Below are positions 47,744 through 56,843 of a stretch of DNA of 64,000 nucleotides, piece after piece. The position numbers were made by a program, and so were the translations under genes. Every line of letters starts with the position of its first letter. Within the stretch, counting starts at the first letter, position 1. Origin of the DNA: an uncultured Gammaproteobacteria bacterium (lineage in GTDB: Bacteria > Pseudomonadota > Gammaproteobacteria > PS1 > Pseudothioglobaceae); contig CACDVH010000001.1 of NCBI GenBank assembly GCA_902556205.1, positions 124,001 through 188,000 on the forward strand, written 5' to 3'. The notes beneath the pieces are model-generated. The model had not been told where the DNA came from. It saw only the letters and a list, made by a program, of their open reading frames with translations, and made no database searches.

Positions 47744-50158
47744 ATGAAAGATCAGGCAAGAGTGGTTGTAATTGGAGGCGGCGTTGTTGGCTGCTCAATC
47801 CTTTTTCACCTTGCAAAAATGGGATGGAAGGATGTCATTCTTTTAGAACGAGATGAGCTAACTTCGGGTTCAAGTTGGCACGCTGCTGGCTCGTTTCATA
47901 CAGTCAGTTCTGATCCTAATGTTTCTAAACTCCAAGACTATACAATTAATCTATATAAAGAAATTGAAGAGACCTCTGGTCATTCAATTAGTATGCATAC
48001 GACGGGAGGATACTACTTAGCCTCAAATCAAAATTGGCATGACTACCTTAAACGAGAGCGATCAAACGCTAGATCATTGGGTTTAAATCAGGAGTTTGTC
48101 TCTCTTGATGAGGTTGTAGAAAAGCATCCATTAATTGATCCTGATCATTATGTTGCTGCCCTTTGGGATCCATCTGATGGTGACATTGATCCTTCAGGAG
48201 TTGTCTATGCTTATGCCAAATCAGCTAGAGTTCATGGCGCAGAGTTTTATACGCATACACCAGTTATAGAAACCAACCAAAGGGCAGATGGTTCATGGGA
48301 TGTTGTGACCGAAAAGGGCAATATCCATGCAGAGCATATTGTAAATGCTGGCGGTCTTTGGGCTCGTGAGCTGGGCCGCATGTCTGGAATACATTTGCCA
48401 GTGGTGCCAATGGAGCATCACTACTTAATTACTGAAGAGATTGACCAAATTGCTAACTTAAAGGATGGCCAAAGACTGCCAAGTTGCATTGACTTCGAGG
48501 CCAATATTTATACCCGTCAAGAGAGCACTGGCATGTTGCTGGGAACTTATGAACCTCGATCAACCCCATGGTCTTTGGATGGAACGCCACAAACCTTTGG
48601 ACATGATCTACTAGAGCCAGACTTGGACCGAATTGCCGATCGATTGGAGCTTGCATTTGAGAGAATCCCGGCATTAGGAACAGCTGGCATTAAGAATATT
48701 ATAAATGGCCCATTTGTTTTCTCACCTGATGGAAATCCGATGATTGGTCCTGTTCCTGGTATGAAAAACTACTGGACAGCTGTTGGCGTCATGGCAGGAT
48801 TCTGCCAAGCAGGTGGCGTTGGTAAAACATTAGCCGAATGGATTATTGAGGGTGAGCCGTCAGTTGATGTTTGGGCTATGGATATTGCGCGATTTGGAGA
48901 TTTTGCAACGCCTGAATGGGGCGTAATCAAGTCTTCTGAAAATTATGAGCGCCGCTTTGTGATGACTTTCCCTAACGAAACCTTGCCTAAAGGAAGGCTT
49001 CAAAAAACTACTTCAATCTATGATCGCTTGACTCAAAAAGGTGCAGTATGGCAGGATACTTTTGGACTTGAAAATGCTCTTTGGTTTGCTAACTCTCCTG
49101 AGGATGCTTATGAAGAGCCAACCTTTCAAAGGTCAAGATCTCATGATTATGTGGCTAAGGAAGTTGAAGCGGTTAGAGCCTCTGTTGGAGCAAGTGAAGT
49201 AGCGAACTTTGCTAACCATAAGTTTACGGGTAAGGGTGCTAAAGCGTTTTTGAATAAGGTATTAGCGGGTCGAATTCCAGGCCCTGGAAGAGTAAATCTG
49301 ACACCTATGCTTTTGGAGAGTGGAAAGCTGAATGGCGACCTCACAGTCGCCTGTATTGATGAAGAAACCTATTATTTGTTTGGCTCAAGCGTCGCCCAAA
49401 ATATGCATCTTCGCTGGTTTGAGAAGCATCTCGAGGGGGTCCAAGATGTTGTTTATAAAAATATGACAGATGACTTTCATGGCATTGCAATATCGGGTCC
49501 AAACTCTCAAGAATTGTTATCAAGGCTTACTCGAGAAGATGTGCGCTCTGAAGCATTTAAATTTAGAGATATCAGGGATACATTTATTGGGGGAGTGCCA
49601 TCACTCTGCGTAAGAATTTCATTTACAGGGGAGCTTGGCTATGAGATCTATGTGGCCCCTCAGTACCAACTGAAACTCTTTGAGGCTATAGAAGATGCTG
49701 GAGCGGACCTGGATCTCAAGTGGTTTGGCGGAAGAGCGTTGATGTCTATGAGGCTTGAGAAGAGTTGGGGCGCATGGACCATGGACTTTAGGCCAGACTT
49801 TACAATAATGGAGTCAGGGCTTGATTTTTTTGTGGACTGGGACAAGGACTTTATAGGCAAAAAAGCAGCCTTAACTGAGAAAAAGAATGGACCAAGCAAA
49901 AAGCTTTCAGTAATTCAAATTCATACTGATACCGATGTCAGTGGTGACGAAGCTGTAATGCATAATGGTGAGTGTGTCTCTTATATAACTTCAGGGGGCT
50001 ATGGACATTCGGTTAAAAAATCTCTTGCCATGACCTATCTTCCAGTTGAATTAATTGAGTCCAATGCAAAACTTGAAGTCGAGATATTGGGAGAGTTAAG
50101 AGAGGCATCTATTGTTATGGAGCCCCTTTATGATCCGTCTGGATCTAAAATGAGGTGA
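47744..50158 (+). CDS. Dimethylglycine/sarcosine dehydrogenase-type FAD and GcvT fusion
   Basis: 804-residue two-part flavoprotein. The N-terminal DAO-type FAD domain (VIGGGVVGCSILFHLA) has SSWHAAG with His46 at the position of the covalent FAD histidine of dimethylglycine dehydrogenase. The C-terminal half (about 430-800) is a GcvT-like tetrahydrofolate domain with FTGELGYEIY. It removes a methyl group from dimethylglycine or sarcosine as 5,10-methylene-THF. The preceding MttB homologue and the carnitine genes 18 kb upstream would deliver its substrate. Which N-methyl amine is preferred cannot be fixed from sequence. Confidence 0.85.
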   Translation: MKDQARVVVIGGGVVGCSILFHLAKMGWKDVILLERDELTSGSSWHAAGSFHTVSSDPNVSKLQDYTINLYKEIEETSGHSISMHTTGGYYLASNQNWHDYLKRERSNARSLGLNQEFVSLDEVVEKHPLIDPDHYVAALWDPSDGDIDPSGVVYAYAKSARVHGAEFYTHTPVIETNQRADGSWDVVTEKGNIHAEHIVNAGGLWARELGRMSGIHLPVVPMEHHYLITEEIDQIANLKDGQRLPSCIDFEANIYTRQESTGMLLGTYEPRSTPWSLDGTPQTFGHDLLEPDLDRIADRLELAFERIPALGTAGIKNIINGPFVFSPDGNPMIGPVPGMKNYWTAVGVMAGFCQAGGVGKTLAEWIIEGEPSVDVWAMDIARFGDFATPEWGVIKSSENYERRFVMTFPNETLPKGRLQKTTSIYDRLTQKGAVWQDTFGLENALWFANSPEDAYEEPTFQRSRSHDYVAKEVEAVRASVGASEVANFANHKFTGKGAKAFLNKVLAGRIPGPGRVNLTPMLLESGKLNGDLTVACIDEETYYLFGSSVAQNMHLRWFEKHLEGVQDVVYKNMTDDFHGIAISGPNSQELLSRLTREDVRSEAFKFRDIRDTFIGGVPSLCVRISFTGELGYEIYVAPQYQLKLFEAIEDAGADLDLKWFGGRALMSMRLEKSWGAWTMDFRPDFTIMESGLDFFVDWDKDFIGKKAALTEKKNGPSKKLSVIQIHTDTDVSGDEAVMHNGECVSYITSGGYGHSVKKSLAMTYLPVELIESNAKLEVEILGELREASIVMEPLYDPSGSKMR

Positions 50159-50175
50159 CGATTGAGGATTATTAA

Positions 50176-51492
50176 ATGAGTTTTACAGCAGCTAAAAGAC
50201 ATCATTCAAAAATAGGCTCTCAGCTAAGAGGTGAAGAGGATATTTACAGTCTGAATAAACATGCACTCGGCCCAGGAGAGCTTGCTGAGTCTGAATGGCT
50301 TAAGGCTGGTTTAGCCAATCCAGATATGACCAAAATTAGGGAGTATCGTCTCAAAAGAGTTCGAGAAAAACTTGTTGAATTTGACTGTGCCGGCATTCTT
50401 CTCTATGACCCATTAAATATTCGCTATGCAACGGACAGCACCAATATGTCTTTGTGGACATCCCATAACGCTGCTCGTTACGCGCTTGTGATGACTGAAG
50501 GCCCTGTCATTATTTTTGAGTTTGATGCCCATGAATTTCTTTCAAATCACAACCCCTTAATTACTGAAGTCAGACATGCCGTCACCTATTTATACTTTAC
50601 TGCAGGTGACAAGAGTAAAGAGAGGTCCAAGATATGGGCATCTGAAATTGTTGATATAGTCAAGGAGCATGGCAAAGGAAATAAAAGATTGGCTCTCGAT
50701 CACTGCGCACCTGAGGGAATTCATGAGCTCCAGTCAAATGGCCTAGAACTTGCAAATGGTGAAGAGGTGATGGAACTCGCTAGGCTCATTAAATCAGAAG
50801 ATGAGATGATGGCTATGCGGCGCTCAATCTTTTCGTGTGAAAAGTCTATGGAGCTTATGCGCCATCATTTTAAGCCAGGAATAACTGAACAAGAGCTTTG
50901 GGGTTACTTTCAAATGGAGGCTGTTTCCAGGGGAGCAGAGTGGATTGAGACGAGATTGCTAGCCTCGGGCCCAAGAGCAAATCCATGGTATCAGGAGTGC
51001 TCATCTCGACCTATATTAAGTGGTGAGTTAATGGGCTTTGATACTGACCTAGTTGGATCTTACGGCTACTGTACTGACATGTCTCGGACATGGCTGTGTG
51101 GCGATGAGAAGCCTACGAATGAGCAAAGAGAAATCTATACCATGGGCTATGAGCAAATTCAAAATAATATTGAGTTGTTAAAACCGGGAACAACTTTTAA
51201 AGAGTTAACACTTAACTCTAAAGAGTACTCAAAGGATGAGTTTCGCCATTACTCGGTCCTTTTTCATGGCGTAGGTTTGTGTGATGAGTTCCCTGCAATA
51301 CCATTTAGCTGGGAGTTAAATGAGAACAGTTTTGATGGGGTTCTTCAGCCCGGGATGGTGATGTGTGTCGAGACTTATGTTGGAAGATACAGTGGAGGTC
51401 CTGGTGTGAAACTTGAAGAGCAGGTGTTAATCACTGAAAGTGGCTATGAACTATTAACAAGTTATCCATTTGAAAAAGATTTGTTAAGCTAA
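50176..51492 (+). CDS. dddP: DddP-like M24-family protein (probable DMSP lyase)
   Basis: 438-residue creatinase-fold protein. The N-terminal YDPLNIRYATDSTNMSLW and the central LLASGPRANPWYQE segments resemble the DMSP lyase DddP closely. The metal ligands fit DddP: D289 and D291 (FDTD), D301, H364, E399 and E414, with spacings matching D295/D297/D307/H371/E406/E421 to within one residue. Y359 and D370 occupy the positions of catalytic Tyr366 and Asp377. Cleavage of DMSP to DMS and acrylate is therefore likely. A peptidase or creatinase-like activity is the alternative. The comparison is from memory, not an alignment run. Confidence 0.68.
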   Translation: MSFTAAKRHHSKIGSQLRGEEDIYSLNKHALGPGELAESEWLKAGLANPDMTKIREYRLKRVREKLVEFDCAGILLYDPLNIRYATDSTNMSLWTSHNAARYALVMTEGPVIIFEFDAHEFLSNHNPLITEVRHAVTYLYFTAGDKSKERSKIWASEIVDIVKEHGKGNKRLALDHCAPEGIHELQSNGLELANGEEVMELARLIKSEDEMMAMRRSIFSCEKSMELMRHHFKPGITEQELWGYFQMEAVSRGAEWIETRLLASGPRANPWYQECSSRPILSGELMGFDTDLVGSYGYCTDMSRTWLCGDEKPTNEQREIYTMGYEQIQNNIELLKPGTTFKELTLNSKEYSKDEFRHYSVLFHGVGLCDEFPAIPFSWELNENSFDGVLQPGMVMCVETYVGRYSGGPGVKLEEQVLITESGYELLTSYPFEKDLLS

Positions 51493-51524
51493 ACTTTAAG
51501 AGATTAATTTCGACTCAAGAACAC

Positions 51525-52574
51525 ATGAAAATAACCAAAGAATTAATTTCTAGTAGAGATAATCAGACTATTTATCTTGTTAGTATTAAAAATGACAATA
51601 ATTTCAGTGTTTCATTTTCAAATTTCGGCGGCTATATTCATCAAGTTTTAATTCCTTATGACAATAATCCGGAATTAACTGAGGATGTAATTCTTGGCTA
51701 TGAAGATCCTCTAGGTTGTATAACGGATAGAAGCTTTTTCAATGTAATTACTGGAAGAGTCTGCAATCGAATGAAGGATGCTGAATTTACACTCAACAAT
51801 AAAAAATATAAATTAAATAATAACAATGGAAATAATCATCTTCATGGAGGAAGCACTGGCTTTAATAAGAGGCTTTGGACGATAGATTCAATTGATGAGA
51901 ATAAAGACGAAGTCATCGTATCAATGTCCTATCTATCTTCACATCTAGAAGAAAAATATCCTGGTAATTTATCCTGCACTACTCAATATAAGTTCAATAA
52001 TAAGAACGAATTTTCAATTTGTTATTCAGCAACGACAGATGAAGACACAATTGTCAACATTACTAATCATAACTATTGGAACTTTCATGGTCACAATGAT
52101 TATTATGGAAAAATACTTAATCATAGTGCTCAGATTTATGGGAATAAGGTTTGTGAGGTAGAGTCAGACCTAATACCCAATGGTAATCTCTTAAATGTTG
52201 CTAATACCAAATATGATTTCATAGAAAGTAACCCTATTTCGAAAGAACTCATAGATCAAGGCGGAATTGATATTAACTATGTTGTAAATAACGAAAAAGA
52301 AATGAAGCCAGTGGCAAGAGCCTGGAGTAATCTAACAGGGATGGGGGTTCAGTACTCTAGTGATCAGCCTGGTCTTCAGTTTTATACGGGTGGCAACATG
52401 CATCCGGAGTACCAAGGCAAGAATCAGAGAACTTATGGAAAAAATTATGGTCTATGTATGGAAACTCAATTTTTTCCTGACGCAATCAATCAGGATAACT
52501 TTGAGAGCCCAATTTTAAAAGTGGGCGAAACCTATACTTCAAATACTATAATTAAACTTTCAAATAATTATTAG
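51525..52574 (+). CDS. Aldose 1-epimerase (galactose mutarotase family)
   Basis: 349-residue beta-sandwich mutarotase. The substrate-binding and catalytic positions are present: GRVCNRMKDAEF, HLHGGSTGFNKRLW, the catalytic His region in NITNHNYWNFHG, and the C-terminal Glu in MGLCMETQFFPDAIN-like sequence (here YGLCMETQFFPD). It interconverts sugar anomers. It is isolated among amine and sulfonium genes, with no other sugar enzymes beside it. It is more AT-rich and Asn-rich than its neighbours. Confidence 0.88.
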   Translation: MKITKELISSRDNQTIYLVSIKNDNNFSVSFSNFGGYIHQVLIPYDNNPELTEDVILGYEDPLGCITDRSFFNVITGRVCNRMKDAEFTLNNKKYKLNNNNGNNHLHGGSTGFNKRLWTIDSIDENKDEVIVSMSYLSSHLEEKYPGNLSCTTQYKFNNKNEFSICYSATTDEDTIVNITNHNYWNFHGHNDYYGKILNHSAQIYGNKVCEVESDLIPNGNLLNVANTKYDFIESNPISKELIDQGGIDINYVVNNEKEMKPVARAWSNLTGMGVQYSSDQPGLQFYTGGNMHPEYQGKNQRTYGKNYGLCMETQFFPDAINQDNFESPILKVGETYTSNTIIKLSNNY

Positions 52575-52578
52575 AAGT

Positions 52579-53658
52579 ATGAGCATAATCCCAAAAACAA
52601 TGAGCGCAGTTTTGACAACTGGCCATGGTGGTTATGAGGTACTTGAGTACCGAAGTGATATTGAAGTCCCTACTCCTAATTTAGATCAAGTTCTGATTAA
52701 GGTTTTAGGGGCGGGCATCAACAATACTGATATTAACACCCGAACTGCTTGGTATTCTAAGTCAGTCAAAGGCGAAACCAATGCTAGTAATTCTCATGGA
52801 GATGGTGATGATGGAAGCTGGTCTGGTGAGCCCCTAGAATTTCCAATCATTCAGGGTGCAGACTGCTATGGAGAAATCGTTGCTGTTGGAGATGAGGTCG
52901 ATGCTGGTCGAATTGGTGAGCGAGTATTGGTTAGAACAATGCAACAGTATGCTGTCGATTACAGGCCTTATGAATGCTGGACAATGGGCTCTGAGTGTGA
53001 CGGTGCTTTTGCAGAATACATGCTCGCTTTTAGTGATGAAAGTTTCAAGATTGAAAGTAATTGGTCGAACGCAGAACTTGCATCCATTCCCTGTGCATAC
53101 TCGACAGCAGAAAACCTACTGGAGCGTTCAGGTGTTAAAGAGGGTGAAGTTGTTCTTATAACTGGAGCTTCTGGAGGTGTTGGATCAGCTGCTATTCAGC
53201 TGGCTAACAGACGTGGTGCTAGTGTTATTGCGGTTTCAAGTAAATCAAAGTCAGATTTAGTAAAAGAGATTGGTGCAAATACTGTCGTTAATAGAGAGGA
53301 TAAATTAACAGACTCTATAGAAAATGAGAGTATTGATGTGGTTATTGATCTGGTTGCAGGGAAGCGCTGGGGAGACTTGCTAGATGTGTTAAAAAAAGGC
53401 GGGAGGTATGCAGTAGCTGGAGCTATCGCAGGACCAATTGTTGAACTTGATGTTAGAACACTTTACTTAAAAGACTTGGTTTTAATAGGATGTACTTTTC
53501 AAGATCGAAAAGTTTTTGAAAATTTAATTGGATACATCGAAAGAAACGAAATTAAGCCACTGGTCTCCAAGACTTATCCTTTAAAAAATATTGTTAAAGC
53601 TCAAAAAGACTTTGTTTCAAAAAAGTACGGAGGTAAGCTGGTTCTTTTGCCCAAATAA
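52579..53658 (+). CDS. Medium-chain (MDR) zinc-type alcohol dehydrogenase
   Basis: 359-residue MDR oxidoreductase. The N-terminal GroES-like domain has an unusual Gly/Ser/Asp-rich insertion after the usual Cys position (GINNTDINTR then a loop near SNSHGDGDDGS), and there is no structural four-cysteine zinc lobe. The Rossmann motif is TGASGGVGSAAIQLA, typical of the quinone-oxidoreductase side of the family. It is 4 bp after the epimerase gene. It is not an obvious AcuI (acryloyl-CoA reductase), so a link to DMSP acrylate cannot be claimed. Confidence 0.8.
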   Translation: MSIIPKTMSAVLTTGHGGYEVLEYRSDIEVPTPNLDQVLIKVLGAGINNTDINTRTAWYSKSVKGETNASNSHGDGDDGSWSGEPLEFPIIQGADCYGEIVAVGDEVDAGRIGERVLVRTMQQYAVDYRPYECWTMGSECDGAFAEYMLAFSDESFKIESNWSNAELASIPCAYSTAENLLERSGVKEGEVVLITGASGGVGSAAIQLANRRGASVIAVSSKSKSDLVKEIGANTVVNREDKLTDSIENESIDVVIDLVAGKRWGDLLDVLKKGGRYAVAGAIAGPIVELDVRTLYLKDLVLIGCTFQDRKVFENLIGYIERNEIKPLVSKTYPLKNIVKAQKDFVSKKYGGKLVLLPK

Positions 53659-53697
53659 AGTTTAATCAAATTTATTATTTTCTAATTCCTTGAACAG

Positions 53698-55566
53698 TTA
53701 GGAATTCTTAGTATGCAGATATATTGTATTTCTTGACAGGCCAAGCTGACGAGCCGTTAAAGCAACATTGTAATTACAGTTTTGAAAGGTTGTTCTAATT
53801 TCAAGACAGAGACTCTCCTTTATTGGGTGACCAGCACATTGTTGGCAAAATTGCGTGCCTGTTTTCTTCGGACCCAACACTCTAAAGATTTGATCTTCAT
53901 TGATGATACCCTCAGGCGTATGAACTGCTAAAAGGCGCAACTGTTGATCAAAACTATGAAAGTTATTTTCCCAGCTCATGGCTTGAAGTGAATCTATTGC
54001 ACTTTTATTAAGAACATGCTGTGGTGATATTTTTTTCATAAGACTTACAGCAAGTTTATGAAAGTCTGTTCGCTTGTTAAGCTCAGGAAGTACAAGTTCA
54101 AATCCAAATAGTCTTTCAGATAGACATCTAAGGGATTCATTCTCTGATAACGCGCTAATAGGTAAGCTTGAACTTGAGATTATGACCCATTTATTATTTG
54201 ATTCTTGATCTCTATTTTGAAGTAGATTATCAATCAGTGTATTGAGGCTTGAAGTAATCTCAGCAGAAGCACAATCTAGTTTGTCTAAAAACAATGTTCC
54301 TCCGCACTCTAATTTATAGGATGTACTTGAGGTCTCAATTATATTGCTTGGCGAAGACTGAATATTTGCTATGAAGTGGGCATTAATGGAATCTAACGAA
54401 ACAGTTTCACAGTCAATTGTAATAAAAGCTTTTTGACGATGAGTTCGCTTATGAAGATCTTGGGCAACAATTTTTTTACCGGTACCATATTCACCTTGAA
54501 TTATGACTGTAGAGCCTACCTGAATTGATTTAGTGGCTAGCTTCATATTATATTGAAGCGCCTCATCGTCAAAAATAAAGCCTGTATCATCAATTAAACT
54601 TGCAGCATGATTTTGAGAGACTGGTTCTATTGGCAGAAGAACCTGATCACTTTTAAGCATACTAGCATTAGAATGATTTGGTATTAGACGAGCAAAATAA
54701 ACAGATTGGAGCCAATCTGTGATTTTTGTTTCGCCATTTTTTACAAGCCTATCTAAAATCAAAGAGTAATTCTCATGGAAAAGATCAGAAAAGTTAGACC
54801 CAATATTTGCATTCATGCCAGCAAGAATCTCAATCGCCCTTCGATTAATTCCTAAGACTTTACCATCATGATTAAGTGCAATCATTCCAGCACTTTGCGT
54901 TGCAAGATACTCATGGCGTGGATGCAGAAGAATGATAAAACTATCATTATTTTCTTCAATAAATAATCTATTTTCAATATTTGAAGCAGCTAAGTTTACA
55001 AGCACATTGGTATGATTTTGTCTTGCTGAAATTTCTGATGAAGCATCCAAAAGTCCGACTAATTCCTGATGGCTATTATAAATTGGGGCGGCGACGCATG
55101 AAACTTTAGCTTGCGCCGAAAAATAATGCTCAAGTCCTGTTACCTTTGATGCCTCACCAGTGTGTATTGAAAGTCCAAGTGCATTTGTTCCTCGCGCACT
55201 CTCAGACCAAACTGAGCCAGGTATTATCGATTTACCACAAATAGAATTTTTGAACTCAGTATCCATTATTTGATCGAGCACAACCCCTTCATTGTCAGCA
55301 AATGCTATCAGATAATTTGAACCTGCTATTTGTGAGCTTAGTAATTCAAGCTCAGGTCTTGCAAGCATATGGACTCTCTCCAGTTTTTCTCTGCGAAGAT
55401 TAAGTTCCCTATTTGATAGAACATTTTCATCTGGATTTGAGTTAGGATTCAGCCCCAGATTGATACACCTCTCCCAGCTATCAGCAATAGGCTTGGCTAC
55501 TGCATCATGTGAGAAATGTCCAGTAAGTTCTAAATTTGACCGAGCTTGACTAAAGGAAGAATCCAT
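53698..55566 (-). CDS. AcoR/Fis-type regulator with degenerate AAA+ domain
   Basis: 622 residues: GAF-like domain (about 80-205), PAS-like domain (about 225-285), AAA+ domain (about 340-530) and a C-terminal Fis-type HTH (ALTARQLGLSRNTIYLH). Walker A is kept (GEYGTGKK, 358-365), but Walker B reads GGTLFLDKL, with Lys in place of the catalytic Glu, and no GAFTGA loop exists. It therefore should not drive sigma54 polymerase. A Cys cluster (FCQQCAGHPIKESLC) precedes the HTH. It is divergent from an MDR dehydrogenase gene and probably controls it, sensing a small molecule through the GAF domain. Confidence 0.85.
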   Translation of the reverse strand: MDSSFSQARSNLELTGHFSHDAVAKPIADSWERCINLGLNPNSNPDENVLSNRELNLRREKLERVHMLARPELELLSSQIAGSNYLIAFADNEGVVLDQIMDTEFKNSICGKSIIPGSVWSESARGTNALGLSIHTGEASKVTGLEHYFSAQAKVSCVAAPIYNSHQELVGLLDASSEISARQNHTNVLVNLAASNIENRLFIEENNDSFIILLHPRHEYLATQSAGMIALNHDGKVLGINRRAIEILAGMNANIGSNFSDLFHENYSLILDRLVKNGETKITDWLQSVYFARLIPNHSNASMLKSDQVLLPIEPVSQNHAASLIDDTGFIFDDEALQYNMKLATKSIQVGSTVIIQGEYGTGKKIVAQDLHKRTHRQKAFITIDCETVSLDSINAHFIANIQSSPSNIIETSSTSYKLECGGTLFLDKLDCASAEITSSLNTLIDNLLQNRDQESNNKWVIISSSSLPISALSENESLRCLSERLFGFELVLPELNKRTDFHKLAVSLMKKISPQHVLNKSAIDSLQAMSWENNFHSFDQQLRLLAVHTPEGIINEDQIFRVLGPKKTGTQFCQQCAGHPIKESLCLEIRTTFQNCNYNVALTARQLGLSRNTIYLHTKNS

Positions 55567-55624
55567 ATTAAAAATAATTTTAAAGGTCTATATCAATAGA
55601 TATATTACACTATAACGCTAAAAA

Positions 55625-55661
55625 GTTCACTTATTGAGCAACCAAAGTTCAAAATTTGAAC
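55625..55661. promoter_or_regulatory. Tandem operator pair between the AcoR-like gene and the MDR gene
   Basis: GTTCAAAATTTGAAC at 55647-55661 is a perfect 15-bp dyad. A degenerate copy, GTTCACTTATTGAGC, starts at 55625, exactly 22 bp upstream (two helical turns). A TATAAT at 55665-55670 follows directly, without a -35 hexamer, as in activator-dependent sigma70 promoters. The divergent AcoR-like protein is the likely ligand. Confidence 0.7.
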
Positions 55662-55664
55662 ACC

Positions 55665-55670
55665 TATAAT
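55665..55670 (+). promoter_or_regulatory. Candidate -10 element of the MDR dehydrogenase promoter
   Basis: TATAAT lies 3 bp downstream of the perfect dyad, which occupies the place of the -35 hexamer. The start codon is 67 bp further on. Confidence 0.55.
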
Positions 55671-55737
55671 TTAGTAATAATGGTTTTCATTGTGTAAAAA
55701 GCTCTTTAGATTTTAAATTTTTTTTGGAGAATGCGCA

Positions 55738-56790
55738 TTGAAAGCACAAGTATTACATAAATATGATGATGATTTAGTGGCCCCATCTTGGGTAGATTAC
55801 GAAGATGTTCCAGACCCCATAATAGAAAAAAGTTCTGATGTGATTGTTCGTATTGGAGGAGCTGGTGTTTGCAGGACAGATCTGCATATTATTGAAGGTG
55901 TTTGGCGTGATTCTCAAGATGGTGATGGAAAATTATTACCATTAATCATGGGACATGAAAATGCAGGCTGGGTTGAAGATGTTGGTTCTGAGGTGCAGGG
56001 ACTAAAAAAAGGTGATCCAGTTATAGTTCATCCAAAGATTACTGGTGGTACATGTATAGCCTGTCGTCGTGGCCATGATATGCATGGTGAAGATGGGGCT
56101 TTTCCAGGAGTTAGTTGTGACGGTGGTTATGCTGAAGCACTTAAAACGTCTGTTCGTAATATTGTTAAGCTCCCGCAAACACTTATTCCAAAGGAAGTTG
56201 CTGCTTATGCTGATGCAGGCTTAACGGCTTATCGTGCAGCTAAAAAAGCTTCACGCCATTTGTTGCCTGGACAGAAATGTGTTGTCATAGGTTCAGGCGG
56301 TTTAGGACATATTGGCATTCAGGTATTAAGGTCTATGTGTGCGGCAGATATTATCGTTGTAGATCCATCCGATTTATCACTATCATTAGCCGAATCATGT
56401 GGAGCAGATGCCTTGGTTAAGGCAGATGGTAATGAAGTTCAAAAAGTACTCGAGCTTACTAATGGTCGAGGTGCTGAAGCCGTTTTAGACTTTGTTGCAG
56501 AGCGTGGAACAACTGCTAAAGGCTTGGCGATGACACGTGATATGGGTAGTTATTATGTTATTGGTTATGGTGAAGACATTAATGTTAGTGCCTTTGAGAT
56601 GATTACGACTGAAAAAAATATTATTGGAAATTTAGTTGGAACTTGGGCTGAATTGACAGAACTAATGGAGCTAGCGAATAGAGGGCATGTTCATCTAGCG
56701 ACACAAGAATTTTCATTAGAGAACGCTAATGAAGCTTTACAAGCGTTAAATGGTGGAAAGGTTAAAGGACGTGCAGTCCTTGTACCGTAA
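55738..56790 (+). CDS. NAD-dependent MDR alcohol dehydrogenase
   Basis: 350-residue medium-chain dehydrogenase beginning at TTG, with a TTGGAG ribosome-binding site. Catalytic zinc ligands are visible (GVCRTDLH; GHENAGWVEDVG). The structural zinc lobe is altered: CIACRRGHDMHGED keeps only two of the four usual cysteines. The NAD motif is IGSGGLGHIGIQVL followed by Asp (VVDPSD), favouring NAD. It is divergent from the AcoR-like regulator and 53 bp before the GlpV-like binding protein, so an alcohol or polyol imported by that transporter is a likely substrate. Confidence 0.85.
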   Translation: MKAQVLHKYDDDLVAPSWVDYEDVPDPIIEKSSDVIVRIGGAGVCRTDLHIIEGVWRDSQDGDGKLLPLIMGHENAGWVEDVGSEVQGLKKGDPVIVHPKITGGTCIACRRGHDMHGEDGAFPGVSCDGGYAEALKTSVRNIVKLPQTLIPKEVAAYADAGLTAYRAAKKASRHLLPGQKCVVIGSGGLGHIGIQVLRSMCAADIIVVDPSDLSLSLAESCGADALVKADGNEVQKVLELTNGRGAEAVLDFVAERGTTAKGLAMTRDMGSYYVIGYGEDINVSAFEMITTEKNIIGNLVGTWAELTELMELANRGHVHLATQEFSLENANEALQALNGGKVKGRAVLVP

Positions 56791-56843
56791 ATAGAGAGAA
56801 AAAGATAAGTGTGACTTTCACACAAATAAACTAGGAGATAGTA

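Noticed and set aside
52579-53658. AcuI acryloyl-CoA reductase completing a DMSP pathway with the DddP-like gene
   Set aside because: The N-terminal region and length do not resemble AcuI; it is only a general MDR-family match.
55567-55737. sigma54 (-24/-12) promoter before the MDR dehydrogenase
   Set aside because: No GG-N10-GC pattern matching the TGGCAC/TTGCA consensus was found, and the adjacent regulator lacks GAFTGA.
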